Source: Deroplatys truncata (lineage: Eukaryota > Arthropoda > Insecta > Mantodea > Mantidae). Taken from it: a stretch of DNA of 64,000 nucleotides. This document shows positions 45,916 to 56,305 of this stretch, one piece after another. The position numbers were made by a program, and so were the translations under genes. The notes beneath the pieces were generated by a model. The model worked only from the letters and a program-made list of their open reading frames with translations, did no database searches and had not been told where the DNA came from. Within the stretch, counting starts at the first letter, position 1. Each line of letters starts with the position of its first letter. Location of the stretch: positions 94,567,795 through 94,631,794 of the forward strand of contig CM060977.1 of NCBI GenBank assembly GCA_030765065.1, read 5' to 3'.

Positions 45916-46755
45916 TTTACTTTCTCTACTACGTATAGTAACTAGGGGAAGACTAGTAACTATATTCCACCCAAAAATTCGATATCGAGATTTCACCGGA
46001 AATACATGTTTTGAGACCCCCTGAATCCAAAAAAAGAATTTTTGGAAACATGTCCGTGTGTGTGTCTGTGTGAACAGCATAACTCAGAAACGAACAGTCG
46101 GATTAGCACTTGGTATTTAGGTTCAGTATCTTCCATAGATGCGACACGAAGGTTTTCAAGAAAATCCCTTCATCCCAGATTACCCATTACATGTAACATT
46201 TCTCGAAAATTTTAATTTTCTCAAAAATGGCTCTTAACGATTTTGATTAAAATATCATATGTTTAAGATATTTTCATGACAAATAAGATGCATATCTCGA
46301 ATTTTCTGGGAATGTCTCCAAACGTATTCTTCATTGTGTACGACTTTTGTATTTCTGGTAAACCATAAGAGATAGATAACATTTTACTAAACAGAAAATG
46401 TAGATCGCGTTAAAATACACAACTTATGTCATTTACATTTATTTTGTTGAGTGAACCATTTTCGAGATATTGCCTGTTACTTACCAAAAATTTTCAAGAC
46501 ATACTTTTTCTCAAATTCGTTATTCATTTCTTTTATGCCCTGGACATGTAGAGAGAATGGAATGCGCCACATAGCAACCAGCGCTTAAAATATTTGACTA
46601 TCTCATAAAACCTACCATATTTCCCTTGCATCTACAAGAAAATTAGCAATAGATTAACATCTCGATTAACATGAAGCATATGGAGAATAGGTGTTTGTAA
46701 AAATAGTTTGTACAAGAGTAGAGAAAGTCATGTGAGTGTAACACATCAGAATTTT
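45916..46755 (+). repeat. DR1 array, unit 3 (subfamily B, complete)
   Basis: A complete unit of about 840 bases, closely similar to unit 2. It includes GTAACTATATTCCACCC in place of GTATTGTATTCCACCC, a small duplication of GACTAGTAACTA type near 45950. Confidence 0.9.
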
Positions 46756-46765
46756 TGTAAACATG

Positions 46766-46825
<60 letters not shown>

Positions 46826-47530
46826 TGTGAGACTGTGAACAGCATCACTCAGAAACGAACAGTCGGCGAAACACCAAATTTCGTATTTAGGTTCATTATC
46901 TTTCAGAGATGCGACACGAAGGTTTTCAAGAAAATCTCCCCAACCCAGATTACTCCTTACGTGGAACATTTTTCGAAAGTTTTTATTTTCTCAAAAACGG
47001 CTCTAACGATGTTTATTAAAATATCATGTGTTTAAGATATTTTCATGTCAAATTAAATGTCTATCTCGAAATTTCTGGGAATGTCTCCAAAAGTATTCTT
47101 CATTGTGAACGGCTTTTGCATAACTGGTAAACCGTAAGAGATGGACAAAATGTTACTACTCAAAAAAATGTAGATCGCGGTTAAAATACACAATCTATGT
47201 CATATACATTTCTTTTGTTGGGTGAACCATTTTCGATATATTGCTTGTTATTTCCTTAAATTTTCCAATACTTATACTTTTTCTAAAATGGGAGTTCGTT
47301 ATTAATTTTTTTGTCCTGGTAATGTAAAGAGAATGAAATGCTCCACATAGGAACCAGCTCTTAAAATATTTGATGTCGCTTAAAGCCTACCATATTTCCC
47401 TTGCATCTACAAGAAAATTAGCAATAATATTAATATCTAGATTATCATGAAACATATGGAGAATAAGCGTTTGTAAAAATAGTTTGTACAAGAGTAGAGA
47501 AAGTCATGTGAGTGTAACACGTCAGATTTT
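46756..47530 (+). repeat. DR1 array, unit 4 (5' end lost)
   Basis: It joins unit 3 at TTTTTGTAAACATGTCCGTG, so its first ~110 bases are missing. A long (GT)n fills 46769-46823. The remainder is close to units 2 and 3 and ends CACGTCAGATTTTTT. Confidence 0.88.
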
Positions 47531-48128
47531 TTTACTCTATCCTATTATTTTACTTCATCTTAATTTATTACTTTTATTTGTAAGCTCGGCATTTGATATA
47601 ATCTGACAAATGTAATTTTGTAATGCAGCAGTATTATTTTCTTAATTGAATAATAAAGTATATAGGTTTGCAATGCGCGTCTCATTATAGCGAACAAGGT
47701 ATGATGGGGCAATTTAGATTTTTATTTTGATTTTATGAATTATTATTGGTGGTAATCGAGTGTATACCCTTACTGGTGATATTCTCTTCTCCACAATATT
47801 CTTCAATTTTAGAATGCCAATATTCTAATCTAAGTGGTTGATAGTTTATAAAGGAATGCTTTGCATATGACAGTCATTACGTTTTTACGCTAAGAAGAGC
47901 CTGTCGAAATCGTGCCACACCTGTGTAGATTCCGCATTCCCTGTATGTAACGTAATATTTCAAGTTCGCCTCACACATTAGCTCCTTAGCAAGCTGGCAA
48001 GTCAATGATGAAACTCGCATTTACCTTACACGGACTCTACTACATCAAGAAACTTTCATAGTGTTCTTCTCCTCAACTAACTCACACACCCACACACTAT
48101 ATATATATATATACATATACACATATCT
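47531..48128. other. Intergenic, no gene seen
   Basis: AT-rich sequence with a short TA microsatellite near 48100. No supported gene. Confidence 0.4.
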
Positions 48129-48129
48129 T

Positions 48130-49089
48130 GATTTCTACTTTCTCTACTGCTTGCTTACCTAGAGCAACTAGAATAAGTATTTATTCCACCCTCAAAAGCG
48201 ATATTCAGGTTTCGCAAGAAATAAAAATTTTGAACTCGCTGAGTTATAAGAAAGAATTTTGGAAAAAGAATTCTCTATGTTAGTATGTGTGAACTGCATA
48301 TTCAAATATCAAGCGCGGTGGTACAACACTAACGTGTGTGACTCCATTCAAGAGGTATAGATTTCGATCCACGCGTCCATCCACTTTGATTCATGGATTT
48401 TTCGTCGTTTCCCAGGGTTGGCAGGCGAATGCTGGAGTTAATCCTTGTCTACCACGACTAGCCCCCATTTCCTGTATCTGGTTAATTTTCATCTGTTTCA
48501 TGATGGTAGGACTAGGCTACGGTCTTCAGCAGGTTGTGGCTGGGCTGTGGATGTGTGCTTTGTAGAAGGTTCTTCCCTGATGTCGTTGAAGGACTGCTAA
48601 GTTAGGACCCGCTTCCGAGTGGGCTCCACAAGGCGGAGCAGCCGGAAGTCTGAAGGCCTATGTGCTGGACTCGGATGCCTTTGACCTTGAAACGTTAAGG
48701 ACCTCGTCCATGCTGGCGCCCGTAGTTCCATCCCAAGATTCACGGTAGGAGCATAAACCTCTTTGCGGCCTAATTATGGTATCTCCTTTCAGCATCCTCC
48801 ACGGATGCGACACGAAGCTTAATAAAAATTTCCCCATCAACGATAGCGTTTACGTTGGAAATTTTCCCTTATTTCTTTCTTCAAAAAATTTGACTCGTTT
48901 TGATTAAAATGCCATATATTTAAACGCTTGCAGTACAAGGAAAATGTATGTACTGAATTTTTACCTATATTTTCTATGCCCCGGTGAAGTCCTCTTCATT
49001 CTGAATGACTTCTCAGTAATCCGTATAACGCGACAAAAGTCTTATTACATAAAAGCTGTAGATTCGTTAAAAACAGAGTTTTTTGTTAG
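48130..49089 (+). repeat. DR1 split by a SINE and by the Polinton-like element
   Basis: A forward copy from TTCTACTTTCTCTACTGC, interrupted by a SINE at 48305-48780, resuming at CAGCATCCTCCACGGATGCG and reaching CGTTAAAAACAGAGTTTTTTG at 49089. It resumes at 54119 with TATGTGAAATAAATTG on the far side of the 5-kb insertion. Confidence 0.8.
48305..48780 (+). repeat. tRNA-derived SINE, short core type
   Basis: The head AAGCGCGGTGGTACAACACT, a degenerate B box (AGATTTCGATCCACGC) and the core TTTTTCGTCGTTTCCCAGGG, then GGCGAATGCTGGAGTTAATC. The body has TTTCATGATGGTAGGACTAG and TTGTGGCTGGGCTGTGG. It is the fullest copy of this family. Confidence 0.65.
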
Positions 49090-50053
49090 TAGCTTAGATA
49101 AGGGGCATCGATAACGCTGTTTTGCGTTGATATGGGAAAGGACAGTGAAAACGAGAGTAGATGCTAGATTGAAAGGGTTTTCAAGGAGGAAACTGCGTTT
49201 ACATGAGAGAGATAGGAAATACGTGGAGAGGTGCTAGGCTAGACAGATGCTGAAGGAGAGGGAATATAGGCTTATACTGGGGAGATAGGGAATACGAGAG
49301 AGGTGTTAAGATAGATGTTAAAGCTGGCATGCGTTTATATGAGAGAGATAGGAAACCGAGGAGAGGTATTAGGCTAGCAAGGATTGAATGACAGTATGCG
49401 TTTATATGGGAGAAACGAGGAAAACGGAGAGAGAAATAGAGAGGGAGATCCTATGCTAGGAGATGGTTGAAGAAGGAGGAAATGCGTTTATATGGGAGAG
49501 GTAGAGAGAACGATGATAGGTCTTAGGGATTGTGGTTAAAAACTGTTGCGCAAAGAACTGCATTATTTAAGAACTTTACAATAAAAAGGTCTAAGTGTAG
49601 ATCATTTGTACGGTATTCGAGGAGGGGTCTTTAGTGAAAAAATCCCATAAGTTCCAGTAGTATATATTTGGCGGTTCAAAATCACCTTAAATGCAGGAAT
49701 GGGCAATTAATATGCTAATTAGTTCTCCCACTCCACCTTTCACGCCCCCTGGTACCTTTTTGTGGCAGCTGAGGTCATATATTTTGTGATTATAATGCAA
49801 AGATTGACAGTTGTGCTATTAAGGTCGTCAATAACTTGTCAAAATGAACAATGAGTGTAATAAATTATACTTTGTAACTAAAGAGCAGACGCCATTCTCC
49901 CCATCCCATTTCCCGCATACGTGTTCGTTAGGAAAGCACACCTGAAACAACCCGCTCCCCTCTGCATTGCATTGTCAAGGTTTTATACCTGGCTGCTCTT
50001 TCAAGCACCTGCGTAATAAGAAAGAGTCAAACTGTCGACATACCACACCCCCT
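49090..50053 (+). repeat. Polinton-like left TIR
   Basis: It matches the reverse complement of 53105-54118 from AGTAGCTTAGATAAGGGGCA to CATACCACACCCCCT, at roughly 85-90% by eye, with indels. From about 49180 to 49500 it contains some five irregular units of 60-85 bases around TGCGTTTATATGGGAGAG. The inner part is single copy (for example GTATATATTTGGCGGTTC). Confidence 0.92.
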
Positions 50054-50202
50054 GGGTAAGCTTCATTAACAGAGAATATCTGGGCGCAATAAGTTTTCCT
50101 GCTCGACAGAGACCGTATCCATACGGCAGTGCTGGACAAGGAGTAGTAAATTACGCCTCAGACATTGTGGTACCATTCATGCCCGCAGGCAAGCTTCATT
50201 AA
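50020..50202 (+). pseudogene. C-terminal coding remnant running out of the left TIR
   Basis: Sixty open codons end at TAA 50200-50202. They begin inside the TIR right after a stop and have no in-frame ATG near the start. The central part reads RQRPYPYGSAGQGVVNYASD. The sequence looks like real protein and is Gly/Pro/Tyr-rich; I cannot assign it. Its position just inside the TIR suggests the end of a capsid-cluster gene fused to the TIR edge by the internal deletion. Confidence 0.4.
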
Positions 50203-50936
50203 ATTAAAATGTATTTAACAAATATAATTATATTAAACCCTGCTGTATCACTACTGTTTAATCGCTTATATCTCCTGAATGAAAAGAGATAAAACGATGC
50301 AATAAAAATCAATTATAAACATGGAATACGCTGCGATATTGACGCGCCTTGTACCAAGATGACTTGGATGCCCGGATAGCTCCTATGATGGACAATTAAT
50401 ACTACTTATAACTGTCAATCAGTAGTCCCTGTTCGAATCCCGATCTTTGATTGATTTCCTTAATTTTCCTCTATACTCCAGGATATATCACTTAGGTTGA
50501 TGTCGTAACTCCATACAGCTCTTTTGTAACATACCAAACTAATGTATAAATAATTTTGGTCGTGTCTTCCGGGTTAAATTAAATTTACTTACAAAGTGAA
50601 TATCTTATGACATAATTTATATATACACGTAAAATAAAAAGTAAACAGAGTACCGAGCCCCAAAATATAGTTATTATGACAAAAATTATTTTAAAGTACT
50701 CGGATCGAATCCCGAAATAGTGATTTCACATATCTTCAATACGTAGAATCATGTTAGTTTCCAGTAAAGATTATATGATAGGTGCTGATGCGGGTGAGCT
50801 AAATTACTAAAACACATTCATTAAAGCATTACCAGGTTCGATTCTAGAAGCTTAAAATCTGTGTAACTATGTTAAAGTTACTATGCTCGCGCGTGTCGGG
50901 AATTGTAATGATTTTTGTGCAATATCTGGATTAAGC
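50203..50936. other. Polinton-like interior, no gene seen
   Basis: AT-rich sequence with no recognisable coding block. The polymerase, integrase, ATPase and major capsid genes expected in a full Polinton are absent here and elsewhere in the element. Confidence 0.5.
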
Positions 50937-51404
50937 TTATAGAAATGTCATATTGTATACTGATTCTTTGTAGAATAAAGGGAAGTTGGGAAGGAAGAAC
51001 TGCAAAGGAAATGAAAACATTATATAATGCAGTGCATACATGTATTTAACTAAATAAGGGAGAAAATCTTCTACGTCATCTTTTAAGCGTTCACTTCTAA
51101 AGTATTGTGGTGATAGAGATGGGGTTAACTTTGATGCAATGGCTGGTGGTTGTGGTTGTGGTGGTGGTAGGCTTTGCATGGAAACATCTGATGGATTGAA
51201 CGTGTGAGAATACTTCTCTTGTTGATGTGATGGGTAGTAATGACGTCTGCTTAAACGTGTTTGATAGAGCAAGACATCCTGTCTCTGGTTGTGAGGATAT
51301 ATGGCTGAGGTTAATACGCGCAGAGCATTAAAATGAGAGGTATATAACAATCCAGTTTTCATGCTATGGTTTAGAGTAGAATTAAATGTTTGATCAACGT
51401 TCAT
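50937..51404 (-). CDS. Hypothetical 155-residue ORF inside the Polinton-like element
   Basis: An uninterrupted frame starting MNVDQTFNSTLNHSMKTG, with a proline-rich run (LPPPQPQPP, residues about 79-87) and a hydrophobic C-terminal section (residues about 120-150, rich in F, L and Y). I recognise no family. It is on the same strand as the structural genes and lies after the truncated virion protein. It could be an accessory gene or a chance frame; its length in AT-rich DNA makes it worth testing. Confidence 0.35.
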   Translation of the reverse strand: MNVDQTFNSTLNHSMKTGLLYTSHFNALRVLTSAIYPHNQRQDVLLYQTRLSRRHYYPSHQQEKYSHTFNPSDVSMQSLPPPQPQPPAIASKLTPSLSPQYFRSERLKDDVEDFLPYLVKYMYALHYIMFSFPLQFFLPNFPLFYKESVYNMTFL

Positions 51405-51699
51405 GTTATATCATTAAAAGACATTGATGCCAGTGAAATATGAGAGTTTATCCGCTTAATCAGTATTTAATTGCTTAAGTCATCTCACGATTTATTTGGG
51501 AGTATATAAAACGAGAAAACATAAAGAATAAGGAGTAAATGATGTTTAATATGTAAATTATCTTTTTAAAACCTCTATATACATAAAATATAGACGTCTA
51601 CGTCGAACAGGAAAGTAATAAAAGCATTACAACATCGGATCTGAAATGTAATGTTATTTGAGAGGTTCGCTCCTTCTCTCCATAATTAGCAGTTCCTTC

Positions 51700-51965
51700 A
51701 TACTCATGCTTACACAGAGAGATACACACGCACACACACACACACACTGACCCGTACGTATACAAATATACACGAACACAGTGAAACAAGCAGCTACACA
51801 CCCTCGTACAGAAACAGACACATATACACATAAACAATCGCTCCCACTCCTACACACAGCAGTTACGTGCGCACGCACACACATACACCTGAGCACTTAC
51901 ACATAAACATGCACGCGCGCGCAAACACACACAAAATCGCATAAACATACACGAACGCTACGGAA
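51700..51965 (-). repeat. CA-rich microsatellite region
   Basis: Impure (CA)n with GCAC and GCGC interruptions, including ACACACACACACAC near 51731-51747. It directly follows the premature end of the virion-type gene, so repeat expansion or a deletion here probably removed that gene's 3' half. Confidence 0.75.
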
Positions 51966-51975
51966 CAACAAGTAG

Positions 51976-52383
51976 CTACACACGCAAATCAGATTCAGCC
52001 AGCTGATTAGCTGGGATATCTTTGTCACTGAAGCCTAAGAGCGACCGTATAGAACCATCATTGGAAAAATCAACGGTGAAAGGACATTTAATTTCGGCCT
52101 TCATTGTATTATTATTAGGTCTAATAAAGAAGACATATTCATCCACCCCTAGCTTATCTCTAACAATCTCGTAAGTTCCATCGGGTATATCAATGATTTT
52201 AATTTCATCATTGTGTATGTAATGAAATTGATTATTACCCTGATCTATATTAGTAATGGAATAGAAGGTTTCCAAATTCAATAGAGCAGTCTCATAAGAC
52301 TGCTTTGGATCTATCTGAAGAGGAGGATTCAGGTATGTATTAAGAACAGATTCGGTGCCACTGAAAGCAATAGTGTAACTCAT
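51976..52383 (-). pseudogene. Polinton virion-type protein, C-terminally truncated
   Basis: I place the start at the ATG at 52383-52381 (MSYTIAF), two bases after the protease stop, not at the upstream ATG, whose codons overlap the protease end. The 135 residues show motifs of a protein common in invertebrate Polinton/adintovirus-like elements: PPLQI (about residue 20), a YETALLNLETF segment, NNQFHY, IPDGTYEI, NNTMKAEIKC and IRSLLGF. It is probably a beta-rich virion component. The frame ends AESDLRV at the CA repeat, where I would expect substantially more sequence. Function is inferred only from context. Confidence 0.7.
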
Positions 52384-52385
52384 TG

Positions 52386-52808
52386 CTATAGAAATTGCAA
52401 GCACAAGAGCCTGCATATGACTGAGCTGAAACTCTGAAACCTCCTAGTGTTTTACAATACCTTAACGCTTCTGAGGTACCTTTCTAGCTCTTTTGGAGTC
52501 TTCAAGTTTCCAAAGCTATCGAAATAAAGTGACACGTGATCCTCCTTCTTTATAGTAACCCAATGAGTGGCTTCATTCTCTGAAGTATCAAGATTGACAA
52601 CAATTCTCTCTCTGTAACGAGGTCTTGAAGGTAGCTGATCGGTCATGTATACACCTCTAAAATGAGGAATCTTTAATCCTTGGGCATACAAGTCGAGATC
52701 TAAGTTACTCAGTGCTTTTTCCGGGACAAGTATAGCCCTCTGCCGGAGTTTTTGAATTCGCTTGCATGCTCTCTCTCCTTTTCGTTTCGGTGTTCGTCGC
52801 CGTATTCT
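52386..52808 (-). pseudogene. Adenain-type cysteine protease with one stop
   Basis: The frame runs from 52808 to a TAG at 52386-52388, broken by one TAA at 52452-52454. Before the stop lie IPHFRGV, the catalytic His in ATHWV (about 52568-52554) and YFDSFGNL, the strand carrying the acidic partner. After the stop the same frame continues with RFQSFSS and an ICRLLC segment holding the expected catalytic Cys. An arginine in that segment replaces the usual glycine. Adenovirus-type proteases mature capsid proteins. No ATG precedes the open part after the upstream TGA at 52809-52811, so the N-terminus is lost or shifted. It is nonfunctional as it stands. Confidence 0.85.
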
Positions 52809-52839
52809 TCACTCGAAGCCCTCTCTCTCTTGCTTCAAA

Positions 52840-53104
52840 TTATCTGTTATGTCTCATCATTTCAGCAATATGTTTATCTGCAGCATTTGTCTTATTTACG
52901 GCTGTAGCGATTTGTGATGCAGCTCCAGCGACAGCACCCAAAGCTGCACTAATTAGCAAGCGATATGGAAATCCTCCCCGTTTCTTCTTTTTGAATCCAG
53001 CACCAACCTTTCCCTCAATTTCTCTGTTATGTCTCATCATTTCGGCAAGTTGTTTATCTGCAGCCATTTTCTTATTTACGGCTGTAGCAATTTGTGCAAA
53101 ACCT
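52840..53104 (-). pseudogene. Minor-capsid-like membrane protein with internal duplication
   Basis: The open frame enters from the TIR edge at about 53104, and the first ATG is at 53067. A segment ending ADKQLAEMMRHNREIEGK is followed by a basic KKKKRGG patch and a hydrophobic helix (ISAALGAVAGAA, about residues 40-51). A second copy of the first segment then appears (ADKHIAEMMRHNR) before TAA at 52840. Such basic-plus-hydrophobic proteins next to the protease occur in Polinton and adenovirus-like genomes, where they act as membrane-active minor capsid proteins and protease substrates. The start is cut by the TIR and the end is premature. Confidence 0.65.
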
Positions 53105-54118
53105 AGGGGGTGTGGTATGACGGCAGTCTGACTCCTTGTTATTACGCAGGTGCTTGAAAGAGCAGCCAGGTATAAAAACCAGACAATGGAATGCAGAGGG
53201 AACGGGTTGTTTCAGTTGTGCTTTCCTAAAGAACACTGTGCGGGGAATGGGATGGGGAGAATAGCGTCTGCTCTTTTGTTACAAAGTATAATTTATTACA
53301 CCCATTGTTCATTTTGACAAGTGATGGACGACCTTAATGGCACAACTGTCAACCTTTGCATTATACATCACAAAATGTATGACCTCAGCTGCCACAAAAA
53401 GGTACCAGAGGGCGTGATAGGTGGAGTGGGAGTCCTAATTAGCATATTAATTGCACATTCCTGCATTTTAGGTGATTTTGAACCGCCAAATATATACTAT
53501 TGGGACTTAAGGGATTTTTCCACTAAAGACCCCTCCTCCAATACCGTACAAATGATCTATACTGAGACCTTTTTATTATAAAGTTCTTGAATAATGTGGT
53601 TCTTCGTGCCACAGTTTTTAACCACAATCCCTAAGACCTATCATCGCTTTCCCTACCTCTCCCATATAAACGCATTTTCCCCTCCTTCAACCAACTCTCT
53701 CTGTCTCTCCCCGTTTTCCTCGTCTCTCCCATATAAACGCATACTCTGTCATTCAGCCCTTGCTAGCCTAATACCTCTCCTCGGATTCCTATCTCTCTTA
53801 TATAAACGCATGCCAGCTTTAACATCTATCTTAGCACCTCTCTCGTATTCCCAACAAGTATAAGCCCATATTCTCCCACCTTCAGGATCGTCTAGCCTAG
53901 CACGTCTCCACGTATTCCCTATCTCTCTCATATAATGCGCATTCCCCTTCTTCTACCACAGTCTAGCCTATAATCGGCCCCCCGGTATTCCCTGTCTCTC
54001 CCATATAAACGCATTCTCCTCCTTGAAAACTCTCTCAACCTAGCATCTGTCCTTGTTTCCCTATCTTTTCCCATATCAAAGCTAAGCAGTGTTGTCAATG
54101 CCCCTTATAGAAACTACT
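53105..54118 (-). repeat. Polinton-like right TIR
   Basis: Inverted partner of 49090-50053, about 50 bases longer because of minisatellite indels (CTCTCCCATATAAACGCAT units between about 53650 and 54050). Many substitutions between the arms indicate an old insertion without recent gene conversion. Confidence 0.92.
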
Positions 54119-54280
54119 TATGTGAAATAAATTGTTTTTGCGTGTACCATTTCCGAGGTATTGTTTGCTAGTTGTAAATGTTTATAAAAATGATTAAATT
54201 TTCAAGTTGTAAGTCACTAATGCGTTTTCTCGTGGTCATGTAAAGAGCGTGGAATTTCAATCGCATAACAATCCGTTTTT
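54119..54280 (+). repeat. DR1 continuation after the Polinton-like element
   Basis: TATGTGAAATAAATTG and ACCATTTCCGAGGTATTG continue the DR1 copy broken at 49089. It ends near AATCCGTTTTTTCAC, where the next unit starts. Confidence 0.75.
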
Positions 54281-54975
54281 TCACATTCTCTACTACTTAT
54301 AGCTAGTAGGGGAAGTGTTGTGTTCCACCCTAAAATTCGATACCGAGATTTCAGCAGAAACACATGTTTTGAGGTGCCCTGAACCCATTTTTTGAAACAT
54401 GTCCGTGTGTTTGTGTCTGTCTGTGATCAGCATAACTCGAACGAAAAGTCGATAAATACCAAACTTGGTACTTGAGTTTAATGTCTTCCCAGGATGCGAC
54501 ACGAAGATTTGCAAGAAAAACCCCCATTTTTTTCAAAAATGTGTATAACGATTTTTATTACATTATCGTATGTTTAAGATATTTTCATGCCAAATTAAGT
54601 GTGCATCTCGAATTTTCTGGGAATGTCCCCAAAAGTGCTCTTCATACCGAATGACTTTCACCTAACTGGTAAACAAGAGATTGATGAAAGTTCCCCACAC
54701 AAAATTGCAGATCTCGTTAAGGCATTCTATTTATGTAATATTTATCGAGTGAACCATTCGACACATTCCTTGTTATTTGTGTGAATTTTCCAATAGCTAT
54801 ACTTTTTCAGATTTAAACTTGTTATTCTTTTTCTTTTCTCTTTTTAATGTCCTGGATATGCAAAGACAATGAACTGCTCCACATAGCAACCAGCTCTTAA
54901 AACATTTGACTATCGCTTAAAGCTTACCATATTTCCCTTTGCACCTACAAAAAAATTAGCAATAAGATAGTCCCT
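54281..54975 (+). repeat. DR1 dispersed repeat, subfamily B, partial
   Basis: A forward copy from CATTCTCTACTACTTATAGC to GCAATAAGATAG, lacking the last ~100 bases. It meets a reverse subfamily A copy at 54976. Confidence 0.8.
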
Positions 54976-55722
54976 AAAAAAAGGGAAAATGTTTGCAGAA
55001 ATAGCTATATTACACATTTCGTTATAGATACAAATAGAACAGCGTTAGTCATATGTTAAAGACTGGGCGCTATACATATGCTGGCCGTAAAATTCCACAT
55101 TTTTTCCATGTAATCGCGAGTAATTACTGAAAATTCGGACAGGACTTTAAGATGATAAGGTATTGAAGAATTCGAACCATTAATCAGGATTATATTGAAC
55201 ATACCTTATACCATAAATATATTGGAAATAAATAGTGTGTTTTAAAGAGATCTACATTTTTTGTGTAGTATGTTTTCGTCTATCGCTTAACGTTTACCAG
55301 TTATACAAGATTATACAGAATGCTTGGGAATGAAGAGGACTTCACAGAATGTTCTCAGAAAATTCAGCATATACATTTTATTTGTCACGTAAACGTCTCT
55401 GATGTATGTTACATTTATCAAAAACGTTAGAGCCTTTTTGGAGAAAATAAAAAGTTTCGAAAAAGCATTGCATAAAACGATACTTTGGGGTGGAGGAATT
55501 TCTTATAACTCTTGTATCGCATCTGCAACTGCACTTAATTTCAATTTTGGAGTAATAAAGTCCACAGGCACAGCCACACATACACCCACCTTTTTCAAAA
55601 ATCCTTTCATTTTTTGATTCAGGGGCCTCAAAACGTGTATTTTCGGTGTAAACTCGGATTAAATTTTTAGTTGGAGTGCAATATAGTCTATACCTACTAT
55701 GTGCATGGTAGAGAAAGTAAAA
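54976..55722 (-). repeat. DR1 dispersed repeat, subfamily A, reverse
   Basis: A reverse copy from GAAATAGCTATATTACACATTTCG to GGTAGAGAAAGTAAAAATT. It forms an inverted join with the preceding forward B copy, the third such junction in the window. Confidence 0.8.
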
Positions 55723-55864
55723 ATTTATCACTTAGCCTACTGTGTTCCCTATTCCTATAAACTGGCTATGTTAAAGAAGAATTTATAAAACGCTATACGT
55801 TTATTTTACAATATGAAATACAAACAAAAACTGTAGAATGTAGTATTGTTAATCGGAAGGGGAC

Positions 55865-56305
55865 ACTGCGACCATTTTGATCTATTATGGCTACATCCCC
55901 CGTGAGGCAGGGATGAGGTGAAGGAGCCGCAGTAAGTCGCAGGTCCGCAGACATTTAGACCCACAGAGACGCGCTGAAGTTTCTAATATTTCCAGTTTGA
56001 ACATTCGCGCAGGGTGGGACAGCTCACTCTCGCGCTCACGGTGAGAAATCTTTCCACCGCGCATGCATCGGTGCCGTTTGCCCGCACCGCCAGCACCGCT
56101 AGACCTGGAAGCAGCCTGAAACGTGAAATAGAGATAAAATATACGGAAATGAGGAAAAAGGAGAAAACATAAGAATACAGCACCCCGGCATTTGCATTGG
56201 CGACCAAGGAAAACCACGGAAAACCCATTGTCAGAGTGGGCGGTCACCGGTTTTCGAAACCGGGACCTCCAAGTGTGAGACTGACGTTGCGCCCGAGTCT
56301 TCTCG
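55865..56305 (-). repeat. tRNA-derived SINE, family S1
   Basis: On the minus strand the head is at 56300-56225 (B box GGTCCCGGTTTCGAAAACCGG), the core GGTTTTCCTTGGTCGCC follows, and the GC-rich body extends to about 55870. Confidence 0.65.

Larger units (their letters stand above)
49090..54118 (-). mobile_element. Polinton/Maverick-like element, 5.03 kb deletion derivative
   Basis: It starts and ends with inverted AGTAG and has TIRs of about 1 kb. It interrupts a DR1 copy, with six-base flanks TTTGTT (49084-49089) and TATGTG (54119-54124) that could be a diverged target duplication. Polintons are virus-like DNA transposons of 15-25 kb with AG termini, long TIRs and six-base duplications. They encode DNA polymerase B, integrase, a packaging ATPase, capsid proteins and an adenovirus-type protease. 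Only a minor-capsid-like gene, the protease and a truncated virion-type protein remain here, all on the minus strand. Movement would need enzymes from a complete relative. Confidence 0.88.

Noticed and set aside
53321..53581. 86-residue ORF in the right TIR
   Set aside because: The equivalent frame in the left TIR is not preserved and no domain is seen, so it is probably chance.
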